A stretch of DNA of 64,000 nucleotides from Williamsia deligens (GTDB lineage: Bacteria > Actinomycetota > Actinomycetes > Mycobacteriales > Mycobacteriaceae): contig NZ_JAMTCI010000001.1 in NCBI RefSeq assembly GCF_024171765.1, positions 558,001 to 622,000 on the forward strand, given 5' to 3'. The position numbers and the translations under genes are program-made. The notes under the pieces are model-generated. The model had not been told where the DNA came from and did not search any database. It saw only the letters and a program-made list of their open reading frames with translations. The stretch's first letter is position 1, and each line of letters starts with the position of its first letter. Below, in pieces: positions 8,751 through 18,283 of the stretch.

Positions 8751-10271
8751 TCAGCCGTCGATCAGCGATTCGATCGGGCCCTTGGCGAAGTAGAGGACGA
8801 ACAGGACGGCCACCACCCACAGGAGCGGGTGCACCGTCCGGATCTTCCCCCGCGCCGTCGCGAGGACCACCCAGCTGATGAAGCCGACACCGATCCCGTT
8901 CGCGATCGAGTACGTGAACGGCATGACGACGATGGTCAGGAAGCACGGCAGCGCCACCTCGAACCGGGTCAGATCGATGTGGCGGATCTGGGCGATCATC
9001 AGCGCGCCCACGACGACCAGTGCCGGTGCCGCGGCCTCGAGCGGCACGATCGAGTAGAGCGGCGTGAAGAACATGGCCACGAGGAACAGGACGCCGGTGA
9101 CGATGTTGGCCAACCCCGTCCGCGCGCCCTCCGCGATCCCCGAGGCGGACTCGACGAAGACCGTGTTCGACGACGACGACGCGGCGCCACCGACGATCGC
9201 TCCGGCGCCCTCGACCGCGAGCGCCCGACCGATGTTCGGCAGGTTGCCGTCGGAGTCGGCAAGCCCGGCCTCGCGGCCCAACCCCGTCATCGTCCCCATC
9301 GCGTCGAAGAAGTTCGACAGCACCAGGGTGAAGACGAACACCGACGCCGACAGCACGCCGATGCGGACGAAGGCACCGAACAGGTCGACGTCGCCGACGA
9401 GCGACAGGTCGGGCAGGTCGCCGACGGCCTTCGGCCACTCGGGGATGTTCAGGCTCCAGCCCGACTTCCCGTTGCCGGATGCGGGCAGATCGGCGAACGC
9501 CTGCACGATGACGGCGATGACCGTCGTGACGACGATGCCGATGAGCAGGCCGCCGCGGACCTTGCGGACCACCAGCACACCCATGATGAGGACGCCGAGC
9601 ACGAAGATCAGGGTGGGCAGGGTGGTGATCGAGTTGCCGTTGCCGAGGCCCACCGGGACGGTGGTGCCCGCCGCGTCGGGGACCCGGGTGACGAAACCGG
9701 CGTCGACGAGCCCGATGAACGCGATGAAACAGCCGATGCCGGCGGCGATGGACGCCTTGAGCTCGGTGGGGATGGCGGTGAACACCCGCGTCCGCAGACC
9801 CGTGACGGCCAGCAGCACGATGATGATGCCGTCGATGACCACGAGGCCCATCGCCTCGGGCCAGGTCACCTGCGGCGCGATGCTCACGGCCAGCAGGCTG
9901 TTGATGCCCAGGCCGGTGGCGATGGCGAACGGGTAGTTGGCGATCGCCCCGAACAGGATGGACATGATCCCGGCGACGAGTGCGGTGACCGCGGCGACGG
10001 CGGCGATCGGCAGGACGTTGCCGAGGACGTCGGCGTTGCGCCCGCTCCCGGCGACCCCGCCGATGATGATCGGGTTCAACACCACGATGTAGGCCATCGT
10101 GAAGAACGTGACCAGTCCGCCGCGGACCTCCTGGCCCACCGACGAACTGCGTTCGGTGATCTTGAAATACCGGTCGACACGACCACGGACGCCCTGCGGA
10201 GGGTCGGTGTGGGTGACCTCGGTGCTCGTCGCCGTCTTGTCGAGTTCCCCAGAGTGGAGCTCCTCCGACAC
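8751..10271 (-). CDS. NCS2 / AzgA-type purine permease
   Basis: A 506-residue nucleobase:cation symporter-2 protein of the AzgA (adenine/guanine/hypoxanthine permease) group, with about 12-14 membrane segments. Family hallmarks are GLVTFFTMAYIVVLNP in the first helix, AIATGLGINSLLA (the substrate-site helix), FVFTLVLSNFFDAMGTMTGL, and the SSSNTVFVESASGIAEGART stretch that distinguishes this group. Start GTG 10271 follows a strong AGGAGG ribosome-binding site 5 nt upstream, so the leading 143 codons of open frame are not used. It is a single-gene unit with its own hairpin. The likely substrate is hypoxanthine/adenine/guanine, but specificity is inferred from family only. Confidence 0.88.
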   Translation of the reverse strand: MSEELHSGELDKTATSTEVTHTDPPQGVRGRVDRYFKITERSSSVGQEVRGGLVTFFTMAYIVVLNPIIIGGVAGSGRNADVLGNVLPIAAVAAVTALVAGIMSILFGAIANYPFAIATGLGINSLLAVSIAPQVTWPEAMGLVVIDGIIIVLLAVTGLRTRVFTAIPTELKASIAAGIGCFIAFIGLVDAGFVTRVPDAAGTTVPVGLGNGNSITTLPTLIFVLGVLIMGVLVVRKVRGGLLIGIVVTTVIAVIVQAFADLPASGNGKSGWSLNIPEWPKAVGDLPDLSLVGDVDLFGAFVRIGVLSASVFVFTLVLSNFFDAMGTMTGLGREAGLADSDGNLPNIGRALAVEGAGAIVGGAASSSSNTVFVESASGIAEGARTGLANIVTGVLFLVAMFFTPLYSIVPLEAAAPALVVVGALMIAQIRHIDLTRFEVALPCFLTIVVMPFTYSIANGIGVGFISWVVLATARGKIRTVHPLLWVVAVLFVLYFAKGPIESLIDG

Positions 10272-10352
10272 GCCTACCTCCTCGCCTCCGTGGCGGAGGC
10301 ACCCGGGGGCGGACGTTGTCCACCCGTCGCGGGGGACCTTACGCTGGCCGAT

Positions 10353-10634
10353 GTGAGCACTAGCGACGGTCCGCAGCCCTCCGGTGCGCCCGGCCCGGAC
10401 GAGCTGCCCCGGTTGCCGCACTGGCTCGCCGAGCCGGCGAACGTCGTCTACGTCGGGATGGCCTGCTGGCTGGTCGCGACGGTCGTCGTCGCGGCCACCG
10501 GCATCGGCAGCACGTCGACCCTCGTCAGTTGCCTGGTCGGCCTGGCGGTCGGCCTGTTCGGCACCACCGTGTTCACGGTGCAGCGTCGCGCGAGTCGTCG
10601 AGGCGACCGTTCCGCGCAGCGCGGCCTCGACTGA
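10353..10634 (+). CDS. DUF2530 small membrane protein
   Basis: A 93-residue protein with two transmembrane segments (about residues 32-50 and 56-72) and the Arg-rich tail QRRASRRGDRSAQRGL typical of DUF2530 (Rv0879c-like). Function unknown. Start GTG 10353 has no Shine-Dalgarno sequence, but TACGCT (10340-10345) ends 7 nt upstream, fitting leaderless transcription. It is divergent from the permease, and its last 62 bp overlap the 3' end of the convergent PAP2 gene. Confidence 0.75.
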   Translation: MSTSDGPQPSGAPGPDELPRLPHWLAEPANVVYVGMACWLVATVVVAATGIGSTSTLVSCLVGLAVGLFGTTVFTVQRRASRRGDRSAQRGLD

Positions 10635-11157
10635 GCGCACCCGCCACACCCAGCGACAGCGCGACCCACGCCGCCCCGAAGGCCCAGCCGGCCACCACAT
10701 CCGTGGTCCAGTGCACGCCGAGGTAGACGCGGCTCGCGCCGATCAGCAGTGAGGCGATCGGGGCGAGCAGGAGCACCGCCCGGTGTGCGCGCACCCACGT
10801 CGACGTCCGCCAGGCCGCGACGGCGACGAGACCGAGCACGATCGCGGACATCATCGCGTGGCCCGACGGGAACGAGTACGTGTCGATGGCGAGGACACGG
10901 AACCGCTCCGGCGGACGCGGCCGGCCGACGCCGTACTTCAGCGCCTGCATCAGGAGCCACCCGCTCGCCGATCCGAGCAGGACGGTGAGGGCGAGTGCGC
11001 GGTGTCGTCGCCACAGGACGATCGTCGCCAGCACCGCGATCAGGGTCATGGCGGCCGTGTTGCCGACCGTCGTGATCACGCGGAACGCGGTGGTCAGCCA
11101 CGCGATGCGATGGTCGGCGACCCACTCGGTGATGTCGAGGTCGACCCCGGGCGTCAT
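10573..11157 (-). CDS. PAP2-family phosphatase (membrane)
   Basis: A 194-residue membrane phosphatase of the type 2 phosphatidic-acid-phosphatase superfamily with about six helices. All three active-site motifs are present: KYGVGRPRP (Kx6RP), SFPSGHAMM (PSGH) and SRVYLGVHWTTDV (SRx5Hx3D). These enzymes remove phosphate from lipid phosphates or polyprenyl pyrophosphate at the outer membrane face. ATG 11157 overlaps the stop of the upstream ATPase gene by 4 nt, so translation is coupled. The 3' end overlaps DUF2530 on the other strand by 62 bp. The lipid substrate is not predictable. Confidence 0.85.
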   Translation of the reverse strand: MTPGVDLDITEWVADHRIAWLTTAFRVITTVGNTAAMTLIAVLATIVLWRRHRALALTVLLGSASGWLLMQALKYGVGRPRPPERFRVLAIDTYSFPSGHAMMSAIVLGLVAVAAWRTSTWVRAHRAVLLLAPIASLLIGASRVYLGVHWTTDVVAGWAFGAAWVALSLGVAGALSRGRAARNGRLDDSRDAAP

Positions 11158-13952
11158 CGCGTGGCTCCCCCGCCCGACCGTGTGAGGTGGTGGACGCCGG
11201 CGTCGTCGACCCACCAGTCGGCGTCCACGACGGTGCGTTCGCCGTCCCGCTCCACGTCCAGTCGGAGCCGGTCGTGCACACGCACCTCGCCGGTGCGCGG
11301 GCTCTCGTCGCGGCCGACCGCGAACGCGACGGCGGTCGGATCGGCGTCCCAGGTGGTCGCGGTCCCCGGGTCGACCGGTGTCACCGTCACGGCCTCACCG
11401 GCGGTGGGGATGTCGAGCACCGTCGCCAGTCGCACGGCGTCGTCGGGCGTGGTCGGCGGTGTCGCGACGACGGCCTCGTCGCCGGACACGACCGCGAGGA
11501 ACCAGGGTCGGTCGACGACGACCGCCGTGGACGTCGCGACGCCGGACAGGGTCCGGACACGGGTCGGCGGGTCGAGGCGGTCGAGGTCGAGATCACCGCG
11601 ACGGTGCGCACGGACCAGCGCGGCGTGCGCCGCCGCGGCGACGCCGGGCCGGACGGGACGGTCGGGGTCGGCGAGGTGGTCGAGCACGACGGCGGCCAGA
11701 TCGGTCGACCCGATCTCCGTGCCGGCCAGCGCGGGTGCGAACGCGGCGGCGTCGGGGTGGGCGGCGGGGTCGAGGACGCCGTCGAGGACGAGATCGTCGG
11801 GCGCACGCAGATGACCCAGCGGCACGCCGTCGAGCTCGGCGAACGTCCGCAGCCACCACGCGGTGTACCCGTCCCGGTCGGACAGCGCGGCCCGGCAGTC
11901 CTTGTCGGCGACGAGGAGGCTCAGCGCCTCCGGCCACCGGTCGGGGTCGACGAGGTCGAGGTCACGCACCGCGACCACCCGCTGGGGCTCGTCGGAGCGT
12001 GAGTCCCACCAGCGTTCCTCGTCGGGCAGGTCGTGGTCGGGGCCGATCGGCAGGTCGTCGGTGAGGACGGTGAAACCCCATCCGACCCCGACGCGCCGCA
12101 GCACGTCGGCACCCCAGGTCGCGACGACGCTGTCGGCGACGACCCCGAACGGCGCGTCCTCGACGAGCACGGCCGCGAACGGGCTGCCGGGGAGGAGGAG
12201 TTCGTCGGCGGGGCGGTCCTCGCCGTCGGCGTCGGGCAGCATCAGGCCGCCGAGCCACGACGGCGCGGTCGCATCGGGGTCGGCGGCCAGGAGTCCGAGA
12301 ACGGCTGTCACGACGGAACTCTCGACGTCACCGTCGCCGACCATGGCCTCGAGGGCGGGGTCGGTGAGGACCTCGGACACCCCCACCCGCCGGGCACCGA
12401 GGCGGTCCAGCAGGGGGTGTTGCGCCTCGGGGTGCACGGTCGCGATCCAGTCGACGCTGATGTCGGACAGGGCGTCGGTGACGGGTCCCGCGGGTGCGTC
12501 GATCATCACCAGACCCCGCGCCCCGACCGACATCCGGCCGTCCGAGCGCGGGACGGGGACGGTCGCGATCGCCTCACGGACGTGATCGTCCCCGGCGACC
12601 TCGGCGAGCGCCTGATAGAGATCCCGCCACCACGTCGGCGGCTGCTGCACCCCGATCAGCATGTCGCACAAGGACTCCCAGGACAGCTCCTGCACACCCA
12701 CCGACCGCAGCAGCGCGAGGCTCTCGCGGTCGCCGAGGGAGGGATGGCCGAGGTCGGCGTGGAGGAGACCGTCGACGATCTCCGCCAGCAGGTCGGTGAC
12801 CGCGCGGGTGGCACCGGCCAGCACGACGGCGCGCGACGGCAGGACGTCGACCCCGGATGCAGTGGGCACCCACGGCGCAGCCGTGAGATCGGCGACGACG
12901 GCCTCGCGGAGCGCGGCGTCGATCGGCCCGGCGGGCAGGCCGGGGACGGGTACCGCGGCGAGCCTGACGTCGACGGCGAGGGCCGAGGCCAGCAGGTGGT
13001 ATCCCACTGCGGCGGAATCGATCCGGGCCTCCGGGTGCAGCGTGCGACGGTCCGGGGTGAGGTCGACGTCGGCGACGCAGATCGCCGGGAGGGTGAGTGC
13101 GACGTCCGTCGTCGTCGGGGCGCGGAGGTGTTCGCGGCGCACAGGACGGGGTGCGGCGGGGGTCCCCGGCATCAGCCACCGGGCCCGCTCCCCCACCACC
13201 TGCACCCAGTGGCGGGTGCCGACGGTCACCACCTGGTGCAGTGGGTCGTCGACGTCGGTCACCGCGCGCTCGGAGACGTCCCCCGACACCGTGATCGACT
13301 GCAGCGCGGTGAGTTCCAGGAGCAGGGTCGTCGCCTGCTCGCGGGCGGTCTCGACGATCGACGTCCCGTCACCGCGCGGGGTGAGGACGATCTCGGTGTC
13401 CCATCCGTCGGCGGGCGGGGTCGGATCCGGCCAGGGCAGTCGGAGCATGGGCGCGCGCTCGACCGCGAGATCGGTGTCGGCGAGCGCCGCGTCGGTCCGG
13501 GCACGGCTGAACACCACCCCGCCGTGACGGGATCGGACCGCGACCTCGTCGGCGACGGCGGCGACCGCGCTGAACCCGACACCGAACCGGCCCACCGCGT
13601 CGGCGGTGTCCCGTTTGGCCGAGACCCGCAGTGCCGACAGCGATCTGACACCGTCCGCCGTCAGCGGTGCGCCGGTGTTGGCGACACGGACCGTGCCGTC
13701 CGGCTCCGATCGGACGTCCACCGAGCCGACGATCCCCGCCGCCGCGGCGGCATCGGCCGCGTTGGCGATCAGTTCGGTGACGACGCGATCGCGGTAACCG
13801 ATGTCGACGAGATCGGCCTCGGCCGCCGCGTCCTCGGCGAGACGGGTCGGCGACGCCGCCCAGGACGCGAGCACGGCGGACCGCAGCGAGGCGGTGTCGA
13901 ACGGGTCGGACGGACCGGACGGATCGGGCGGGGCGTCGCGCGGACCGTCCAC
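11154..13952 (-). CDS. Sacsin/Hsp90-like GHKL ATPase-domain protein
   Basis: A large 932-residue cytoplasmic protein with a GHKL (Hsp90/MutL-type) nucleotide-binding domain in its first 200 residues: N-box ELIANAADAA (60-69), a G1-like VANTGAPL (90-97) and G2 GRFGVGFSAV (121-130). The G1 aspartate is replaced by Asn, as in some sacsin-like proteins. The other 700 residues show no domain I recognise. Mycobacteriales carry this as a conserved hypothetical protein, and a chaperone-like role is only an inference. GTG 13952 starts 11 bp after the DUF3027 stop. It overlaps the PAP2 gene by 4 nt, so DUF3027, the ATPase and PAP2 form one transcription unit. Confidence 0.75.
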   Translation of the reverse strand: MDGPRDAPPDPSGPSDPFDTASLRSAVLASWAASPTRLAEDAAAEADLVDIGYRDRVVTELIANAADAAAAAGIVGSVDVRSEPDGTVRVANTGAPLTADGVRSLSALRVSAKRDTADAVGRFGVGFSAVAAVADEVAVRSRHGGVVFSRARTDAALADTDLAVERAPMLRLPWPDPTPPADGWDTEIVLTPRGDGTSIVETAREQATTLLLELTALQSITVSGDVSERAVTDVDDPLHQVVTVGTRHWVQVVGERARWLMPGTPAAPRPVRREHLRAPTTTDVALTLPAICVADVDLTPDRRTLHPEARIDSAAVGYHLLASALAVDVRLAAVPVPGLPAGPIDAALREAVVADLTAAPWVPTASGVDVLPSRAVVLAGATRAVTDLLAEIVDGLLHADLGHPSLGDRESLALLRSVGVQELSWESLCDMLIGVQQPPTWWRDLYQALAEVAGDDHVREAIATVPVPRSDGRMSVGARGLVMIDAPAGPVTDALSDISVDWIATVHPEAQHPLLDRLGARRVGVSEVLTDPALEAMVGDGDVESSVVTAVLGLLAADPDATAPSWLGGLMLPDADGEDRPADELLLPGSPFAAVLVEDAPFGVVADSVVATWGADVLRRVGVGWGFTVLTDDLPIGPDHDLPDEERWWDSRSDEPQRVVAVRDLDLVDPDRWPEALSLLVADKDCRAALSDRDGYTAWWLRTFAELDGVPLGHLRAPDDLVLDGVLDPAAHPDAAAFAPALAGTEIGSTDLAAVVLDHLADPDRPVRPGVAAAAHAALVRAHRRGDLDLDRLDPPTRVRTLSGVATSTAVVVDRPWFLAVVSGDEAVVATPPTTPDDAVRLATVLDIPTAGEAVTVTPVDPGTATTWDADPTAVAFAVGRDESPRTGEVRVHDRLRLDVERDGERTVVDADWWVDDAGVHHLTRSGGGATR

Positions 13953-13963
13953 CGCGGCGTCGA

Positions 13964-14899
13964 TCAGGCGGGGTTCGCGGACGGGGAGTCGGCGCGTGCG
14001 GTGTCCGAGGGTGCGGACGCCACGACCTCGATGGCGCCGTCGTCGTACGCGTCGTACGCCGGGGAGCCCTCACCGGACGGCGCGACCGCGTCGGAGTGCG
14101 CACCGCACCCGTACTCGGCCGCGACGACCTGGCCGTCGGCGGCGTACTGGTTCGCGCACACCCCGAACGCGACCCGCAGTGCCCCGGCCAGCGGCAGGTA
14201 GAACCCGCAGGTGCCGCAGCTCATCCGGGTGGAGGACGCCATCTCGCTGTCGGGGCCGCGCTCGCCGGACCACCAGCGGTCGGCCGCGTCGTCGCGACCC
14301 TCACGGCTGAGCACCCGGCGGCGGCCCAGCCCCAGCGCGAGGTGGACGTCGGTGGCCTCGTCGAGCAGGCCGGTCGACTCCAGTTCGGCGACGTCGAGGT
14401 GGTTGGGCACGAGGCGCGGGTCGTCGGCGGGGGCGGCCAGCACGTCGCCCGGGCCGAGGTCGCCGGCGACGATCCGTTCCGACCACGGGATCCACTCGGG
14501 AGCGGTCAACGCCTCGGCGCCCGGCAGCAGCGCCACCTCGCTGACGGTGATCACCGCGTCCTCGACGGCGTCGGTCTCACCGGGACAGGTGGCCAGGACC
14601 GCGCACCACACCCAGCCGCGGTAGCCCGGCAGGTCGGCGGCGAAGTAGTGGGTGACCGAGCACTCGCCCTCGACGACAGCGTCGAGATGGTCACCCACCG
14701 ACGCCTCGCCGACGGCCACAGCGGCGTCCCGGGCGGCGTCGACGGCAGCCGTCAACCGCTCCTCGAGGCGCGCGCGGATCTCGGGATCGACGGCGATCTC
14801 CGGGGCGGCGTCCCGGGCGGTGTCCTCCACGGTCGGGACGTCGGCCGACGCGGGTGCGTCGGTGTCGGTCACTGGGGTGTCGGTCACGTCGGTCTCCAC
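13964..14899 (-). CDS. DUF3027 protein with Cys-rich C-terminus
   Basis: A 311-residue cytoplasmic protein of the DUF3027 family, conserved in actinobacteria and of unknown function. The core (residues 70-215) includes GYRGWVWCAVLATC and the WIPWSERI segment. Near the C-terminus lie C228-x2-C231, C248, C265 and H268 (CGTCGFYLP ... GVCANQY ... YGCGAHSD), which could bind a metal such as zinc. I use GTG 14899 because CAGACT (14906-14911, complement) ends 6 nt upstream, the leaderless pattern. GTG 14887, preceded by GGAG, is the alternative. It is the first gene of a three-gene unit with the ATPase and PAP2 genes. Confidence 0.75.
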   Translation of the reverse strand: METDVTDTPVTDTDAPASADVPTVEDTARDAAPEIAVDPEIRARLEERLTAAVDAARDAAVAVGEASVGDHLDAVVEGECSVTHYFAADLPGYRGWVWCAVLATCPGETDAVEDAVITVSEVALLPGAEALTAPEWIPWSERIVAGDLGPGDVLAAPADDPRLVPNHLDVAELESTGLLDEATDVHLALGLGRRRVLSREGRDDAADRWWSGERGPDSEMASSTRMSCGTCGFYLPLAGALRVAFGVCANQYAADGQVVAAEYGCGAHSDAVAPSGEGSPAYDAYDDGAIEVVASAPSDTARADSPSANPA

Positions 14900-15006
14900 C
14901 CCCTCAGTCTGCCGTATCCGGTCGCCGTCGTACCCCCGTGGGTCCCACGCGCCGGGGACATCCCGTGGCGCGTGGCGTGTTGGACGGCCTGCGGCGATGA
15001 GGAACA

Positions 15007-16869
15007 ATGGAACGGATGAACCGGCCTCACGACCGACGCGCGGACGCGACCCGTCGTGTGCGCGGGGGCGACGAGACCCGGCGGATGCCCGGGGCGCCAC
15101 AGCGTCCCGAGGAGCACCCGGGATCGGTCAACTACCCCGTCGACGAAGCGCAGCCGGGCGGCCCCCGCCGGAGCGGGCGCGTGCCACCGCCGCCCGTCCC
15201 GCCGCGCCCCGCACCACCGCACCGCGGTCCGTCGAAGGCCGACGCCTACCGTCCGCCACCGACGCGCAACCCCCATCTCGACCCGATCGACCCGGGCCAG
15301 GGTGACCCTGGCCACGACGAGCCCACCGACGACGCCCGCGAGCGGCGGGATCCGGTGGCCGGCGGCCGCGCGATGCCGCGCAAGCTCACCGTCACCCGGG
15401 TGGCCGCCCTGCGGGGGCGGGAGCTCACGTCGAAGGGTGTGGGCCGGGTGCGCCGCGCCGCCACCGCCGACGGGGCCGACCGCTCCGGTCTCACGGCGCT
15501 GACCCTGCCGGTGATCCTCAACTACGCCGTCGACGCCGCGATGATGGTCGCGCTGGCCAACACCCTGTTCTTCGCCGCGGCGAGCGCGGAGAGCAAGGGC
15601 AAGGTGGCGCTGTACCTCGCGTTGACCATCGCGCCGTTCGCGCTCATCGCGCCGCTCATCGGACCCATGCTCGACCGGTTGCAGCGCGGTCGCCGCATCG
15701 CGATGGCCACCACGTTCGGGATCCGTGGGCTGCTCGCGTTGCTGATCATGACCAACTCGGGGTGGGACGCCGCGTCGAACCAACTCACCTACGACCCGTG
15801 GGTCCTCTATCCCTGTGCGCTGGGCCTGCTGGTGCTGTCGAAGTCGTTCGGCGTGCTCAAGTCGGCGGTGACACCGCGGGTGCTGCCGCCCAGCATCGAC
15901 CTCGTCCGCGTGAACTCGCGGCTGACGACGTGGGGTCTCGTGGCCGGCACGATCGTCGGCGGCGCCATGGCGGCCCTGTTCGAGACGGCGCTGGGACGTG
16001 TACTGCCACTGCACCTCCCGGGCGCGATGGTCCTGCTGCTGATCCTCGCGGCGGTCGCGTCGTACGCCTGCATGCGCATCCCGGCGTGGGTCGAGGTCAC
16101 CGAGGGCGAGATCCCGACGACCCTGACCTATCACGGGGAACCCGCCGCACCCCGATCCGCGACCAAGGCGTTCACGCCGTCGGCGCTCGCCGCCACGATG
16201 CGCCAACCACTCGGCCGCTTCGTGCTCACCGGACTGTGGGGCAACGGGACGATCCGCGTGCTCACCGGCTTCCTCACGCTCTACATCGCGTTCTACGCGA
16301 AGTCGAACCAGGACAACCACTCCGGCTGGGTCCAGCTCGCGCTCATCGGATCGGTGGGTGCCGCGGCGGGTATCGGCAACTTCGTCGGCAACGCCGCCGG
16401 CACCCGACTGCAGTTGAAGAACCCCCAGCGGATCGTCGTCGCGTCGACGGTCGCGAGCCTCGTCGTCTGCGTGCTGGCCGCCGTGTTCGGGTCCATCGTG
16501 GTGGCGGCCCTGGCGGCACTCGTCGCGTCGGGCACGAGCGCGATCGGCAAGGTCTGCCTCGACTCGTCGATCCAGAACGACCTCCCCGACGAGTCCCGGG
16601 CATCGGCCTTCGGCCGGTCGGAGTCGGTGCTGCAGATGTGCTGGGTCGTCGGTGCCGCGCTCGGCGTGCTGCTGCCGCCCACCCTGTGGATCGGCTTCAC
16701 CGTGGTGGCGGTCATCCTCGCCGTCGGTACGGTGCAGACGATCGCGACCGACCGTGGCGCGACGCTGGTGCCCGGGTTCGGCGGACGCCGACCGGGTCAG
16801 GCGCTGCCGACCGGGGCGATCGAGATCGACACGCAGGGTGGACGAGAGGAACGTACGTGGGCTCGCTGA
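15007..16869 (+). CDS. MFS protein with long Pro/Arg-rich N-terminus (Rv0876c-like)
   Basis: A 620-residue membrane protein. The first 150 residues are hydrophilic, rich in Pro, Arg and Asp, and predicted cytoplasmic and disordered. The rest has about 11-12 hydrophobic helices with MFS-like loops (LIGPMLDRLQRGRRIAMATT). In mycobacteria the equivalent gene lies in the same block. ATG 15007 follows GAGG at short distance; ATG 15016 is possible. Its 3' end overlaps the start of the DUF2771 gene by 13 bp, so the two are cotranscribed. Substrate and function unknown; the long extension suggests interaction with other proteins. Confidence 0.8.
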   Translation: MERMNRPHDRRADATRRVRGGDETRRMPGAPQRPEEHPGSVNYPVDEAQPGGPRRSGRVPPPPVPPRPAPPHRGPSKADAYRPPPTRNPHLDPIDPGQGDPGHDEPTDDARERRDPVAGGRAMPRKLTVTRVAALRGRELTSKGVGRVRRAATADGADRSGLTALTLPVILNYAVDAAMMVALANTLFFAAASAESKGKVALYLALTIAPFALIAPLIGPMLDRLQRGRRIAMATTFGIRGLLALLIMTNSGWDAASNQLTYDPWVLYPCALGLLVLSKSFGVLKSAVTPRVLPPSIDLVRVNSRLTTWGLVAGTIVGGAMAALFETALGRVLPLHLPGAMVLLLILAAVASYACMRIPAWVEVTEGEIPTTLTYHGEPAAPRSATKAFTPSALAATMRQPLGRFVLTGLWGNGTIRVLTGFLTLYIAFYAKSNQDNHSGWVQLALIGSVGAAAGIGNFVGNAAGTRLQLKNPQRIVVASTVASLVVCVLAAVFGSIVVAALAALVASGTSAIGKVCLDSSIQNDLPDESRASAFGRSESVLQMCWVVGAALGVLLPPTLWIGFTVVAVILAVGTVQTIATDRGATLVPGFGGRRPGQALPTGAIEIDTQGGREERTWAR

Positions 16870-17387
16870 CGCGGGGCGAGAAGAAGTTCGGGCTCGTCGC
16901 GGGGGTCGTCCTGCTGGTGACCGCGGCGATCGTCGTGACGTCGGTGTGGTTGCTCACCCGCGACGGCGACGAGGAGTCGCCGTACATCCAGGCCACCACC
17001 GGCAGCGACCTCGTGCGCGTCGAGCCGACCATCTACTGCGGCATCGACCTCTCCGACTGCCGGCAGGGCACACCGGGCACGTTCGCCCAGCGCCTGTCGG
17101 TGCCGGTGGGCCGTTCCGTCCTGGTGTCGGTGGGCAAGGAGATCGCCACGGCGCCGTGGGTGCTGACGCTGGAGTACCTCACCCCGCGCGGGTTCGAACA
17201 GCGGTCGCAGCTGTTCACCCCGGATCAGAAGTACTCGTTCTCCGCGCGGTCCACCCCGGACGCGATGCTCAGCACCATCGAGGTGCGTCTGCCCTCGAGC
17301 CGGATCGACGAGTCGGGGGCACCGATCACCCGGGCGTTCTGGTCGGTGAACACCCTCCCGCCGGGCACCCGCGTGCCGCAGCGCTGA
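16857..17387 (+). CDS. DUF2771 membrane-anchored protein
   Basis: A 176-residue protein with one N-terminal transmembrane helix (GLVAGVVLLVTAAIVVTSVWLL, about residues 12-33) and a soluble domain outside the membrane containing two cysteines (YCGIDLSDCRQG) that may form a disulfide. This matches DUF2771, the partner encoded next to the MFS protein in mycobacteria (Rv0877). GTG 16857 follows GAGAGGA at a good distance and lies inside the end of the MFS gene, so the two are translationally linked. A role as an accessory extracytoplasmic domain of the MFS protein is an inference. Confidence 0.75.
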   Translation: MGSLTRGEKKFGLVAGVVLLVTAAIVVTSVWLLTRDGDEESPYIQATTGSDLVRVEPTIYCGIDLSDCRQGTPGTFAQRLSVPVGRSVLVSVGKEIATAPWVLTLEYLTPRGFEQRSQLFTPDQKYSFSARSTPDAMLSTIEVRLPSSRIDESGAPITRAFWSVNTLPPGTRVPQR

Positions 17388-17405
17388 CGCCGTCGGAGCG
17401 GGAGG

Positions 17406-17819
17406 TCAGTGGTCGAGCTCGCGGGCGACCGCCCGGACGACCTCGGAGATGCGTTGCGCGGTCTTGCGATCGGGGTAGCGACCCTTGCGCAGGTCGGGCT
17501 GCACCTTCGCCTCCAGCAGGGTGATCAGGTCGGCCACCATGCCGTGCAGCTCGTCGGGCGTGTGCCGCTTGGACGCCTCACGCGCGGCCTCACGGTGGTT
17601 CTTCGCCACGCTGGGCGCGGGGTCGAGCACGGTCACCGACAGCGCCTGCGGTCCGCGACGGCCCGCGGCCATGCCGAACTCGACGCGCTGGCCCGGCTTG
17701 AGCGCCTCCACCCCGTTGGGCAGCGCGCTCGACCGGACGTAGACGTCCTCGCCGTCGTCCTGGGAGAGGAAGCCGAAGCCCTTCTCCGCGTCGTACCACT
17801 TCACCTTGCCGGTCGGCAC
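17406..17819 (-). CDS. cspB: Cold-shock-domain protein with C-terminal extension (CspB-like)
   Basis: A 137-residue protein. Residues 1-67 form a cold-shock domain that binds single-stranded nucleic acid, with RNP1 KGFGFLSQ and RNP2-like DVYVRSSAL; the opening [17 protein letters not shown] is classic. Residues 68-137 are an extra basic, helical region, making it about twice the length of a minimal Csp, like mycobacterial CspB (Rv0871). It probably acts as an RNA chaperone. GTG 17819 has AGGTG upstream. The gene is convergent with DUF2771. Confidence 0.88.
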   Translation of the reverse strand: MPTGKVKWYDAEKGFGFLSQDDGEDVYVRSSALPNGVEALKPGQRVEFGMAAGRRGPQALSVTVLDPAPSVAKNHREAAREASKRHTPDELHGMVADLITLLEAKVQPDLRKGRYPDRKTAQRISEVVRAVARELDH

Positions 17820-18016
17820 CGTGTCACCTGCACATCTCGTCGAGGTCGATTCATGACGAATGCGCCCACCTGTCGGGCCGGAAGGCCCGTCGGGGGACGC
17901 ATCGATGTCCCATTCTACCGCGCGGGACGAGAAAGTCCGCAGTCGTCACGGGGTCGACCGCCGCGACGCCCGCCCGCGGTTGGCACGGCCGATCGTCGCC
18001 CGACTACCGTCGATGC

Positions 18017-18283
18017 ATGCGAGATCAGACCGGCGACCGGCTCCTGTACGTCGCACTCGCCTTCTTCGCGGTCGGCCTCGTCGCGATCGTCACGATGTTC
18101 GCGGTCCCGGCGCTCGACGACGGCGTCCGTGCGCCGGTCTGGGTGTACGCGTTGACCCTGGGCCTGCCGATCGGCTTCGTGCTGGCGATCGCGTTCGCCC
18201 TCCGGTCGGGACGACGTCGTCGCGACCTCCTCGACGACGCTCACGACGGCGTCGACACCCGCGACGACAAGGGACCCCGATGA
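18017..18283 (+). CDS. Small two-helix membrane protein (Rv0870c-like)
   Basis: An 88-residue protein with two transmembrane segments (residues 9-30 and 42-62) and a charged, Arg/Asp-rich cytoplasmic tail. Position between the cold-shock gene and moaA matches Rv0870c; function unknown. ATG 18017 lies 6 nt after TACCGT (18005-18010), suggesting a leaderless mRNA. Its stop overlaps the flavin-reductase start by 4 nt (ATGA), so the two are co-translated. Confidence 0.75.
   Translation: MRDQTGDRLLYVALAFFAVGLVAIVTMFAVPALDDGVRAPVWVYALTLGLPIGFVLAIAFALRSGRRRRDLLDDAHDGVDTRDDKGPR

Noticed and set aside
8397-10634. Long open frame (745 codons) on the plus strand opposite the purine permease
   Set aside because: It is a shadow of the permease and MarR genes: low-complexity His/Asp/Arg-rich translation, no family match and no start signal. 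Only its last 94 codons (DUF2530) are real.
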